From Baffinella frigidus (taxonomy: Eukaryota; Cryptophyceae; Cryptomonadales; Baffinellaceae), in assembly GCA_026770585.1 (NCBI GenBank), contig MU647639.1, positions 32,538 to 73,906 of the forward strand: a DNA stretch of 41,369 nucleotides, read 5' to 3'. The notes under the pieces are model-generated. The model searched no databases. It saw only the letters and a program-made list of their open reading frames with translations, and had not been told where the DNA came from. Made by a program: the position numbers and the translations under genes. Below are positions 28,801-36,464 of the stretch, in pieces. Positions within the stretch are counted from its first letter, which is position 1; the number at the start of each line of letters is the position of its first letter.

Positions 28801-31123
28801 AGAGATGAACGCCATTTCTTGTACAGGCACAATGGACCGTGGGAAATGGATGGACCCGTCGACGCGTGTAACTGCGACGATTGACGCATTCACAAAGACC
28901 ATGGACGCAGTTGACAACAGTCTGGTACAGGATTTGAACGTGTGTGATCTTGACGCGACACTTGCGGGGCTCTGTAAGGATATACAGACGGCGCGTGGCG
29001 CTGTTTTCGAGGGGAATTGCCAGGGCGTCGGTTCGTGTTTACACGAGCTTTTTTACTACCAACCGTCCATGTTCTCACTGTCCAACAACCAGTTCGTACG
29101 CCAGACCGTTGAGGAATTTTATCGCCACATACATCCCAATTCTTGCATCGTCCAGACGAGTCAACGAAAGGAAGATCTTAAACTCCAGAACGCCGCACTT
29201 GTGGAACATTGTCCTGTCACTCATCTCGAGAAATTCAAGGACATTCTGAAAATGGCACGAGTGCAATGCGGTTCGTTCATTCGTGCAGGGTATTTTTTGG
29301 CCATGATTGTTCTCCACGCGGTCTGTATGATGATACCGTTCGCAAACAGCAGTGGTGAATCTGACAGAGACGACGCACTCACTCAAATGAAGATTCATTT
29401 CGACCTCCTGCTGGAGGAAATGGCTTCTGCGTTGATGGCGTTTATGGACCTCCTCATGGAGTTGCTGCTGGGGACAGATATCGGTGTATGGTTGAAGGAG
29501 CTGATGCTACAACTTTGTCTCCTCTTGAATTGGGTTGTCCAGGCATTTTATCTCGATCTCTTCTGTCCACTCCGGAGTGAGTTTGTGGGAGCTCTGAGAA
29601 GTATCATCAGTCAATTGGCACCGATGGCAGCTGTGCGAATCGGTGGTTGGCTGCCTTTTGAGTGGCTTAACATCCAGGGACTCAGGGACATTCAAACCGC
29701 TATGGAAACCGCTAGCTGTGACCCGAAGGATGTACTGAACGACTGCTATCCTCCGGATAAAACAAAAGTCGACCCCATCGCCCGCATCGATGTGGCGACA
29801 CGGTGTTGGTCGACATATGTCAACTCTCTCGGTGATGCCTCATCTCTCTCCTGTTCAGCCGCTGATAGTTGTCTGCAATACGATTCAACCAATGCATTCG
29901 CCGTTAACGGACTCGTCGCTTGCGATGACTGCCCACTTCAACCACTCCAAGACTTTCAACGCTTCGGATGCGACATCATTCGTAAGCAGTGTAAGTGTAA
30001 TGTGCAAAGCGTCGCACGGACTGCGTGTATCAACCATGCACAATGTCAAGACACGGAGGCAACATGTGACATGATGGACACTGCATTCTCACCGGGATCG
30101 TTTGGAACGACACCTTGTGCGTCTTGTTCGAGTGCAGCCATGTGCTTGGACGCGCCTGGTGGAGCTCGATGTGCGTGCCCTCTCAGAGCGCATAATTTTG
30201 AGACATGTTCTGTCAATGAGGTCTCCCAGTCCATGGTACCGGATACACTCGGGCTCTGCTTGGTGACACTAGGGCAGGGTACACAATCAGCAGCGAGTTG
30301 TTCGGTTGACTATTCACTTGCATACGAAGAGCTGGCAGCGGCCCCGTGTGCCATACTTTCGAACGCACAGACCTTCTGTTACACAGTGCACAGCGGGTCT
30401 TGGAATTTTGCAATATTTGTTGTGGGTATCGAGAGGTTGGACATCGGACGCCGTCGCCTTCTCGAGAAAAACATTGTCACAACAACCACAGGAATGCTCC
30501 ATATCGCAGCACATGACCTCGATCGTGTCGCAGCACTTCCTTGGAACACGGTCGTGGACGACGGCTGCAGACTCGTGGGTCCACTTGGGTCGCTCATGTT
30601 CGAGACTAATCTCTCTGTGAGCGACCATCTCTTGTACAAACAATGTGTTCGTTGGCGTGCTATCGGTGACGACGTGCGCCGGGCGTTTAACCTCAGTGTC
30701 CCTGACACATTCCTCCTCTCCATGAAAGACCTCACAGATGTGCTGCGCGACCCCGCTGTCGTCGTCCAGATAGTATCACATCCTGAAATTCTAGTATACA
30801 CACTACTCCACTCAGAAGCAGCTGCGCCAATGCGAGCTTTCATGCGCTCTCTACGTGTGTGGGTCGCACATGGTATCTCATACCTAGTCGAGAATGCTCG
30901 CTGGGTCCGTATCCAACTCGACAATACGCGCAATATCACAGATTCCAATACCACTGGTTCCAATACCACTGGTTCCAATACCACTGGTTCCAATACCACA
31001 GAGTCCGGATTCTCACCGAACAGCCCCCACCATCTACACACGACACAGTCACTACTTCTAGAGCTCAGGCGCGCCGCACCGATGCCATACGCAGAACCGC
31101 TGCAGCATGTTGTAGATGCTGTG
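22826..31123 (+). CDS. Giant gene, block 5: main body with EGF-like modules and an internal hydrophobic cluster
   Basis: This lies within an open frame of 2,899 codons (22451-31150). The first third (to about 26000) is hydrophilic and slightly AT-richer, with long helical stretches and scattered cysteines. The middle (26000-29100) is cysteine-rich. Near 29250-29680 there is a hydrophobic cluster (FIRAGYFLAMIVLHAVCMMI, LLMELLLGTDIGVWL, LLNWVVQAFYLDL), suggesting one or more membrane segments. Cysteine modules resembling EGF follow at about 30000-30200 (CASCSSAAMCLDAPGGARC). A GRRRLL motif occurs near 30450. An N-T-T-G-S tandem repeat lies near the 3' end. The frame closes with a TAA at 31148-31150, but the same frame resumes at once. 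The ATG/GTG near 22451 is unlikely to be a start, because it overlaps good coding in the previous frame. Confidence 0.6.
30944..31003 (+). repeat. Four tandem 15-bp units encoding N-glycosylation sequons
   Basis: TCCAATACCACTGGT is repeated exactly three times (30944-30988), and a fourth copy (30989-31003) ends in CAGAG. Each unit encodes S-N-T-T-G, so the block is a string of four N-x-T sequons at regular five-residue spacing. It supports a lumenal or extracellular location for this part of the giant protein. Confidence 0.95.
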
Positions 31124-31219
31124 GTAGATGGTGTAGATGGGACCATATAAGATGTCGTTGAAGACCTCGGATATGACGCTTCTGTTATGACTCATGAACG
31201 TCGACTGCTCTCGTTCCAG
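31124..31219 (+). other. Candidate intron 5 (96 nt) that would remove the in-frame TAA at 31148
   Basis: The donor is GCTGTG|GTAGAT and the acceptor is CTGCTCTCGTTCCAG|GAC, the most pyrimidine-rich acceptor in the gene. Both are phase 0 and the length is a multiple of three. It would join DAV to DRLDSVKTY. Without splicing, the TAA at 31148-31150 interrupts an otherwise continuous frame (VDGVDGTI, stop, DVVEDLGYD). Confidence 0.45.
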
Positions 31220-32048
31220 GACCGGTTGGATAGTGTCAAAACGTATTCTACACAACTTGCGCTGGGGGATGGTGCAACGCAACTAATGGGGGGGTCTCTC
31301 AGCGACGCGTTTGCAAATATTCCAATCTCGTTGACACCTGAAAACGGATTGGTGTTGGAATGTACAGCAGTATCGAACCTGGCCACCATCCTGGTGGAAT
31401 CTTTCGAACTTGTTCACAAGTACGTGAGTTCATCAAAATTTGAACGGCCATACGTCGAACGTGGATTTTTATTGAGCTTTCCCACATTCGGGACCACACA
31501 CCGTAACCCAGATGCGAACAATGAGCCCATTGTCAATGCTAACCAGCACTCTCTTGCTGGTGATATTTCTCGCTTTATGTTCGAGACAATGGGTGTGCTG
31601 GACCCCAACTACGTTCGCGATGTGTTTGCGGACATACCAGGCATTGTCAAGCGTCTCATGAAGTGTGACATGGACTCTGTCATGTACTGTACCGAGTTTC
31701 GATACTCCCTCCTGAGCAGCGCGTTCATTGTCGCCATCCTGCTATACGTCGGAGGTGTTTTGGTGGCATCGCTCGGTGTACCGTACGTATGGACTGTACT
31801 CGCTATTGTTTACATCCCATCTGTATTATTCTACTCTCTGGGGTACTCCCCCATTTGTTCTCCGTTTGTCCCGACCTGTATTGGTGATGAAATCATTTCG
31901 ATGTTCGATACGTTGATACCGGCTCGAGTCAACTGGCCGCAATCACTACAACAGTCTCCCAATTGTATCGACAACATCAACATTACTACGAGTGAATGCA
32001 TCGTGTCGTGTAACGCACACCCCAAGGAGCCAGGAACTTCCGTGACTG
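31220..32048 (+). CDS. Giant gene, block 6: C-terminal region with two membrane segments
   Basis: The open frame is in register with block 5 and continues to a TGA at 32081-32083. The first ATG in the frame (31187) lies inside the candidate intron. Residues after about 31695 form two hydrophobic stretches (SSAFIVAILLYVGGVLVASL and VWTVLAIVYIPSVLFYSLGY) separated by a short turn, and then a cysteine-containing segment (SPICSPFVPTC, ECIVSCNAHP) with N-glycosylation sites (NIT). A donor ACTG|GTATGA at 32049 would end the exon in phase 1. Together with the next block this makes a membrane-anchored C-terminus for the giant protein. Confidence 0.6.
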
Positions 32049-32137
32049 GTATGAAGGTGTTGCTTGGACGGTGTGTGAATTGAACAAAGGCGTATGCATT
32101 GCGGCGCACAACTGGCTCCAAACCCAGTCGTTTGCAG
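32049..32137 (+). other. Candidate intron 6 (89 nt) resolving a frame change
   Basis: The donor is ACTG|GTATGA (phase 1) and the acceptor is GTCGTTTGCAG|CAC (phase 1). The length of 89 nt gives exactly the shift needed to pass from the block 6 frame to the block 7 frame, and the donor resembles that of the nuclease intron (ACTG|GTACAC). The alternative is a missing base in the GGAAC stretch near 32033, because the second frame (NFRDWYEGVAWTVCELNKG) also reads as protein upstream of 32137. Confidence 0.4.
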
Positions 32138-32406
32138 CACCCCCAGACGGTCTGCTATACGATTTATCGTCTGCACTCTGGCGCAGCCACATGGTCATCT
32201 CACAGGGAGATGCGGACCTGGTCACTGCTTATCGCTTTTGTGCGATCGTTACATCGTGGCGGCTTGTCCCCATTATCTTCCTGACTGTCGTATGCATCTA
32301 CACTATACCTGTGCTGATCATGGTACCGATGCAACTACTCTTCTCGGCAATGCAATTGACAATGTCAGCAATCGGAATGTCACACACACACGTGCGTGCA
32401 GAGTAA
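32138..32406 (+). CDS. Giant gene, last exon: final membrane segments and stop
   Basis: The frame is open to TAA 32404-32406. It encodes APPDGLLYDLSSALW, then hydrophobic segments (VPIIFLTVVCIYTIPVLIMV and LLFSAMQLTMSAIGM), and ends with a short tail (SHTHVRAE). As a separate gene it would have no upstream promoter and would start at ATG 32071 inside the previous block. As the final exon it provides the C-terminal anchor. An AATAAA follows 26 nt after the stop. Confidence 0.55.
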
Positions 32407-32431
32407 TTGCATCAAACTTAATAACTTGTCA

Positions 32432-32437
32432 AATAAA
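32432..32437 (+). terminator. AATAAA polyadenylation signal of the giant gene
   Basis: AATAAA lies 26 nt after the TAA at 32404-32406. It is the first AATAAA at a suitable distance after any block of the giant gene, which supports one transcript ending here. Confidence 0.6.
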
Positions 32438-32455
32438 TTCATTTACAAATGACCA

Positions 32456-32480
32456 TCTCTCTCTCACACACACACACACA
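32456..32480. repeat. CT/CA microsatellite between convergent genes
   Basis: A short run of CT dinucleotides is followed by eight CA units (32465-32480). It lies between the 3' ends of the giant gene and the minus-strand seven-helix gene, a usual place for unconstrained simple repeats. Confidence 0.85.
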
Positions 32481-32514
32481 TATCTCACCTAGAGTACCAA
32501 CGACCCCCAAAATA

Positions 32515-33399
32515 TCAATTTACTAGGGTAGTACCCCATACCATGTAGAAAGCGAAAATTAGCAGCCCGTATCTTATCATTGCGACAAACCCGTCGTACT
32601 TGTTAAAACACGTTTCATGTTGGTAACTGTCTAGACTGGACTTGGTACAGTCAAAGAAAATGTGTAAGACCCAGAGAAGGCCAACGAATATGACCCCGAC
32701 CACGCGGTGCAAGGTATCATGATGATGTGGAAAATAATTCAGTGTTACAACGCTGAATGTGATTAGAATTGTGACGAGTAGAAGATAGATAGCCTGCCGC
32801 ATGCGGTACTTGGCTGCGTTGTCCCCATTGTCCTTATTCGCGTCGATGAAACAACAATTGTAAGCCATCTCCACGATGGCAAGGAGCATTAAGGTTGAAT
32901 ATACAAATTGTAGCATCGGCATCGTTGTCCATGAGTTCATAACACACACCAACAGCCCAATGAAAGGCATCGTGGCGATGTTGTAAACACCAGAGAATAT
33001 CACTTTCTTGTAATGATCACGAAACTCATCCGAGATCTCGTCAAAATGTGCGTTGTTGTACATGAGATATGCAACGATCAATAGCAAAATCTGGTGTGGC
33101 ATGAAATTGAGGAAAACAAATAGGTAAACTCCATCATCAAAATTGAACAGACACATTGCGACAGAAACCATAGTAGACGTTAACATAACGGTAACACCAA
33201 CCTGAATGTCACGATTGTTCTTGGAAAAATCAAGGTTCAGTGAGTTGCGGATCACGAGCTGGTATACGAATGACATCAGAAATGTCAAGTGGGTAGTCTC
33301 GTTTGGTGCTGGAGTCCTCACAACCTGAGGATTTCCCCATCTATTTCTGGGGTAGAAGTCGCGGATCCGCGGAAGCTCGAGGTGAAAGACGTCACATTT
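32515..33399 (-). CDS. Seven-helix membrane protein
   Basis: The frame ending at TGA 32515 is open back to a TGA at 33420-33418. Listed starts in this frame are non-ATG (GTG 33321), and good protein (KCDVFHLELPRIRDFYPRNR) continues upstream of that GTG to about 33399, where TTACAG gives a possible 3' splice site. Seven hydrophobic helices follow (for example VGVTVMLTSTMVSVAMCLF, QILLLIVAYLMY, AIYLLLVTILITFSVVTLNY, VVGVIFVGLLWVLHIFF). The first exon is probably the signal-anchor segment at 34098, about 440 bp upstream. An ATG at 33421 in another frame (MRALYLQ) with a one-base shift in AAAA is a second possibility. The family is not recognised. With the upstream helix it would make an eight-pass protein with a glycosylated, cysteine-bearing first loop, a topology like that of herpesvirus glycoprotein M; that is analogy only. 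Confidence 0.65.
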   Translation of the reverse strand, partial: KCDVFHLELPRIRDFYPRNRWGNPQVVRTPAPNETTHLTFLMSFVYQLVIRNSLNLDFSKNNRDIQVGVTVMLTSTMVSVAMCLFNFDDGVYLFVFLNFMPHQILLLIVAYLMYNNAHFDEISDEFRDHYKKVIFSGVYNIATMPFIGLLVCVMNSWTTMPMLQFVYSTLMLLAIVEMAYNCCFIDANKDNGDNAAKYRMRQAIYLLLVTILITFSVVTLNYFPHHHDTLHRVVGVIFVGLLWVLHIFFDCTKSSLDSYQHETCFNKYDGFVAMIRYGLLIFAFYMVWGTTLVN

Positions 33400-33417
33400 T
33401 CTGTAAGTACAATGCCC

Positions 33418-33540
33418 TCATGTTGATTGCTGGTCGTTGGGGCCTGATCCGCTGAACTGCCTCTCCTTTCGTCGCTGCTTCTCTAGATCTTCCTCCTCTG
33501 TGGAGTCCTCTGCCTTTCTCAGCTGAGCTCTGAGCGTTCC
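33418..33540 (-). pseudogene. Orphan coding-like segment (charged helical tail) between two membrane-protein pieces
   Basis: On the minus strand 33540-33418 reads RAQLRKAEDSTEEEDLEKQR and ends SGSGPNDQQST before a TGA that overlaps the ATG at 33421 (ATGA). It is in frame with the ORF starting at 34098, but a TGA at 33561-33559 separates them. The adjacent frame also gives a coiled-coil-like piece (ARLDDVKERQERSEL), so frame is lost at least once near 33515. It may be an exon of the upstream gene, a decayed tail, or part of an intron that is coding-like by chance. Confidence 0.3.
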
Positions 33541-33558
33541 TGACGCTCTTTGACATCG

Positions 33559-34098
33559 TCAAGCCGAGCTACAGCGAGAGGAGGCCAGGCTCAAGCATTG
33601 TCGGGCTCGCAGCCCCTGACAGTAGCTTGACATGGTACCACTGCATCCTAGCAGCTGATCTCCCTCACCACCAACAACAGTCCTCGTCTTCACCGTCGCC
33701 ACGCGGCCATCGCGTTTCAGACAGAGGCTTCTTCGGCACGCGTCTCCTCGGCCGTCCGCCGCCCTCGCCCTTTCCGCAGCGGCGCCATCGGACCCCACCG
33801 TTATCGCCCCCGGTTCCGGTAGTCCATGGTGATCACGGGTGCAATTCAGACCGGTTTTGAAGTCATCAGTATTTTTCATACACGAACACACGTCTGCCAA
33901 GGATTCATGTACGTGTGGTCCAGTACACACCTCAGGCGGTGTACCATTCACATTTTGCTCGCTAATAGCTTTGTGGTTTGGATACACAATCCCTGTAACT
34001 GCAACTGAGGGTAGAAAAAAGTCCTGTACCGTGGCAACGGTGAAGAATACTGCAAACCCGAAACATAGCAGACCATCGAATCCCCTGACCCACTTCAT
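33559..34098 (-). CDS. Signal-anchor protein with cysteine-bearing loop; only the first about 90 residues are reliable
   Basis: ATG 34098 follows a clear TATAAAAG box. Residues 7-27 are hydrophobic (LLCFGFAVFFTVATVQDFF), followed by about 60 residues with N-glycosylation sites and cysteines (NVNGTPPEVC, DVCSCMKNTDDFK, GLNCT). From about 33840 onward the composition changes abruptly to GC-rich, arginine/alanine-rich sequence (ERARAADGRGD) that does not look like protein, and the frame stops at 33559. The reliable part is therefore probably a first exon or the start of a broken gene. The downstream seven-helix frame on the same strand, with a possible acceptor at 33401, is the best candidate for its continuation. 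Phase-0 donor ACG|GTGGGG at about 33815 is one option. Confidence 0.5.
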   Translation of the reverse strand: MKWVRGFDGLLCFGFAVFFTVATVQDFFLPSVAVTGIVYPNHKAISEQNVNGTPPEVCTGPHVHESLADVCSCMKNTDDFKTGLNCTRDHHGLPEPGAITVGSDGAAAERARAADGRGDACRRSLCLKRDGRVATVKTRTVVGGEGDQLLGCSGTMSSYCQGLRARQCLSLASSRCSSA

Positions 34099-34128
34099 TT
34101 GTGTTTATGCAGAGAATGTCTCTCAAAC

Positions 34129-34136
34129 GCTTTTAT
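34129..34136 (-). promoter_or_regulatory. TATA box TATAAAAG before the 34098 gene
   Basis: On the minus strand CATATAAAAGCG lies 31-38 nt before the ATG at 34098. It is the closest match to a canonical TATA box in the window. Confidence 0.65.
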
Positions 34137-34207
34137 ATGTACATCATACTCAATTAAATGCGAAATTCTCGCAGAAACACGACACACCAACACATTATTT
34201 TTGTTTG

Positions 34208-34213
34208 TTTATT
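34208..34213 (-). terminator. AATAAA polyadenylation signal of the ankyrin gene
   Basis: On the minus strand CTAATAAAC lies 10 nt after the TAA stop of the ankyrin gene (34225-34223) and ahead of the TATA box of the next minus-strand gene. Confidence 0.6.
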
Positions 34214-34222
34214 AGACCTGAA

Positions 34223-34857
34223 TTATTCCCATGCGTTTTTCATGGAAACAGCCTGGTTGTTCTTCCACTGTGTCATATGTTCATAATGGTCACCATGAAT
34301 GATGGACATGACCTCTGGGACGTTGCTCAGGATGTGCGCAGCTGAGTGCTGACCAAGCCGGTCCTGTGTTCCCATCGCGAACGCCAGTCCGCGTAGCCAC
34401 CGCATTTTGCGATGCAGTTCTGTCGCGATCTCTGTGTGTCTGTACGTGATGGCTAGGTCCTCTGCTAGCAAACCTTGCGTGGTTTTGACTGTCACGTCGG
34501 CATGGTGTTCGAGTAGGAAGTATACCATGTCCGTGTTGCCAGTCAGCACAGCGTGGTGCAGTGCGGTCAACCCAGCTGCATCTGTGCCGTTGATGTTCGC
34601 GGTTTGTAACAAACCTTCAGCCATTTTGATATCTCCCTTGGCAACTGCCAGTGAGAGTGGTGGCATGCTCAATGGGCCAAGGCGGATATTGAAATCCACA
34701 CCGGCAAAGCCCATGATCAGCAATGCCCTGCCATCGGGGAAATCATGAAGAGCTTCCCACACGAGTTCGCGCATATCTGCGCCTGCTAACACAAGTGCTC
34801 GCAGCGGTTCGATGCGAAAGTTCAATCTGTACTCCACCAAAGCCTGCCGGAGTTCCA
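34223..34857 (-). CDS. Ankyrin-repeat protein
   Basis: About 211 residues if started at ATG 34857. The frame is open to a GTG at 34933, but a TATA-like box lies between them, so the ATG is preferred. The C-terminal two-thirds carries ankyrin repeats with the usual turns and helices (LSLAVAKGDIKMAEGLLQTA, GLTALHHAVLTGNTDMVYFL, LLAEDLAITYRHTEIATEL); earlier repeats are degenerate (LRALVLAGADMRELV). Ankyrin repeats mediate protein-protein contacts; in large DNA viruses they often target host regulators such as ubiquitin ligases, but no F-box or other effector domain is visible here. It has no signal peptide or membrane segment, so it is likely cytosolic or nuclear. Confidence 0.8.
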
Positions 34858-34912
34858 TCTCAACACTGGATGTACCAGTAAGAGTTAGGTCTGGTTCATT
34901 TACAATCCATCC

Positions 34913-34921
34913 ATATAAATA
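34913..34921 (-). promoter_or_regulatory. TATA-like box TATTTATAT before the ankyrin gene
   Basis: On the minus strand GAGTATTTATATGGATGG lies about 56-64 nt before the ATG at 34857 and directly after the stop of the nuclease gene (34956). Its presence favours the ATG at 34857 over the GTG at 34933, although L-E-Y-L-Y-G-W could also be translated. Confidence 0.4.
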
Positions 34922-34955
34922 CTCAAGGTCCACTCACTCAACGACGCAAATCTTC

Positions 34956-36377
34956 TCACACACCGAGCACCGCCCGTGTATCTCTTTCCACGTCCCCGTT
35001 TTTCTTGACAGCGAAGCCATACTTAGACTGTGCACTAAGTGGTGCGGTGGTAGCGTCGTTCCAGTAGTGAAGTGTCCAGTTTGAGTTGCGAACAATACAC
35101 GCGATCTCTGCAATCGTCACGAGCTCGGAGCGTGCCTTCTCACTGAGTGTTTTGGACAGTTTGATTGCGACCAGCAGCCGAGTGATGTCCTGACCAGAGA
35201 CAGTGCTGGCGTGTTTCTTGTAGACCCCATGCAGGAGAGGTGCCACCACCTTGTCTGCGACTTTTCGTACGTTGAATTCTTTCAGAATGGGGTCATACGC
35301 GTCCTGTAGAGGACCCCAGATCTTCCCCAGGGACTTCCAAACGGTGTTCGGACCCACCCGCGGCATACCGGCACAGAAATCGCAACCCGTCAGAGCCACC
35401 AGGTAGGTGAAAATTGGAATCTCGAGACCCTTCTTCGCTGTGGGGGCCTTGTGGTGGATCTCTCTGATTAGCGCTGTCACGACCGCGTTCACGTCCACAA
35501 TCTCATACTGACGGCGTTTGTCTGTAGCATCCCCGTCTCGCTTGCGTTTCGCTGCTGCTGGTTTGATCTCGATTCTCCGGACCAGGATGCGGGGAGGTGT
35601 CTCGTTCGCCGCAATAGCCTTGGCAATCTGGACCATAGCGATAACCACGTAATCCCCGTCCACACTGTCCGCGAGGAACGGCTGTCCAGGGCGTAAGTGC
35701 TGCACGAATTTGGTATCGGACTCCCCAGTTTTTTTGTAACCAGTCTGGGGCGTGGGTTCCACATCACCCGCAGTGAATGTCAGAGGAAAATCATCGTAAT
35801 CAATTACGAGACTCCTTCCATTGCCTAGCTCGACCAACGAGGGTAGTTGAGAGACAACCCAGGCGCAGATTTTTGATTTGAACACTCTGTTCATGAGCAG
35901 CTGCGGGAAGTTGGGCGGCATCATAGCCGGGATGTCTTGTTTGTGGTCCCACGATACCGAGGGGATCTTCGTAGTGCGCTTGCGCTGAGTGGGAGCCTTC
36001 GCAAGAGGTACAAGTGGATACCTGCAGGGTTGGTTTTGGTTTTGGATTTTGGATTTTGGGGTTGGTTTGGAGTTTAGAGTTTAGGGTAAGGTTTATGGTG
36101 TGTACCAGTCAAACGAAAGTACGACAGTTGAAGCCCCCATCTCGAACAAGCGATTTACTGGGTTCACAAATTGTATCCGTATGTACGAAAAAAAGTCTCG
36201 GATGAAGTCCGGACAAAGGAGTTTAAGCTGACCATCAATAAAGCAGATTTGAGGTGTAAAAGGAAGGTTCCGAGTGAACGCCCCTGGCGCGAGTGTTTTG
36301 CATAACTCCAGGTACCCTCGATCGATTGTTATTGCGTGTTTCCGAACAACTCTAGTTAGTTCAGAGTTAGTGAAATA
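34956..36377 (-). CDS. XPG/FEN1-family structure-specific nuclease (two exons, intron 36022-36105)
   Basis: Exon 36377-36106 encodes the N-terminal nuclease half: a hydrophobic strand with an aspartate (ICFIDGQLKLL), helices (FIRDFFSYIRIQF), and TVVLSFDW. Exon 36021-34956 continues YPLVPLAKAPTQRKR. Together these match the FEN/XPG N region, a strand ending in FDG followed by P-x-L-K and arginine-rich sequence. The internal (I) region follows: GESDTKFV and DSVDGDYVVIAM supply the second acidic cluster. Next comes LTGCDFCAGMPRVGPNTVW, the helix-hairpin-helix, which closely parallels the family's GCDYCxxIxGIGPxxA. The enzyme would cut flap or branched DNA with two metal ions in replication or repair. 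No ATG begins the first exon (open back to a TAG at 36380-36378, itself a CTCTCTAG acceptor). An upstream exon is therefore needed, most simply the 36465-37829 frame; an ATG-only exon at 36453-36451 is the alternative. Confidence 0.75.
36022..36105 (-). other. Intron of the nuclease gene (84 nt)
   Basis: On the minus strand the donor is GACTG|GTACAC and the acceptor is CAACCCTGCAG|GTATCC, phase 2. Splicing joins VVLSFDW to YPLVPLAKAP across the conserved N-region motif, restoring a frame that otherwise ends at a TAA. The interior is CA-rich and contains telomere-like CCCTAAA units. The ORF beginning at ATG 35924 is thus only the middle of the protein. Confidence 0.8.
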
Positions 36378-36464
36378 CTAGAGAGGGGTTGAAAGACACT
36401 CACACGTTCACACACGTGTTTTTAAGTAAAACGCTTTTACATAATCAAACCATTAACTCTGAAC
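36378..36464 (-). other. Candidate intron fusing the 36465-37829 frame to the nuclease (87 nt)
   Basis: On the minus strand the donor is ACACTG|GTTCAG and the acceptor is CTTTCAACCCCTCTCTAG|TAT, both phase 0. The acceptor has one of the best pyrimidine tracts in the window. The donor context (ACTG|GT) is shared with the nuclease intron and with candidate intron 6. With it, exons 37829-36465, 36377-36106 and 36021-34956 sum to 2,703 nt, exactly 901 codons. Without it, the nuclease has no start codon. Confidence 0.5.

Larger units (their letters stand above)
10782..32406 (+). other. Giant spliced gene model: about 6,640-residue multi-pass cysteine-rich membrane protein
   Basis: Seven long open blocks on the + strand read as one protein. 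Introns at 11964-12623 and 14349-14877 join blocks in phase 0 with good splice sites. The later blocks are separated only by single in-frame stops or one-base frame changes, each of which can be bridged by a phase-compatible short intron. With exons 10782-11963, 12624-14348, 14878-18365, 18474-22602, 22826-31123, 31220-32048 and 32138-32406, the lengths sum to 19,920 nt, an exact 6,640 codons. No internal block has its own TATA box, signal peptide or poly(A) signal, while a TATA-like box precedes the first and AATAAA follows the last. The protein has hydrophobic clusters at both ends and a huge cysteine-rich middle. The alternative is several separate or decaying genes. I do not recognise the family. 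Confidence 0.6.

Noticed and set aside
30379-31146. 255-codon minus-strand ORF opposite the giant gene
   Set aside because: Its arginine/serine/threonine-rich composition with VVLEPVVLEP repeats is the complement of the sequon repeat. The sense strand is clearly coding.
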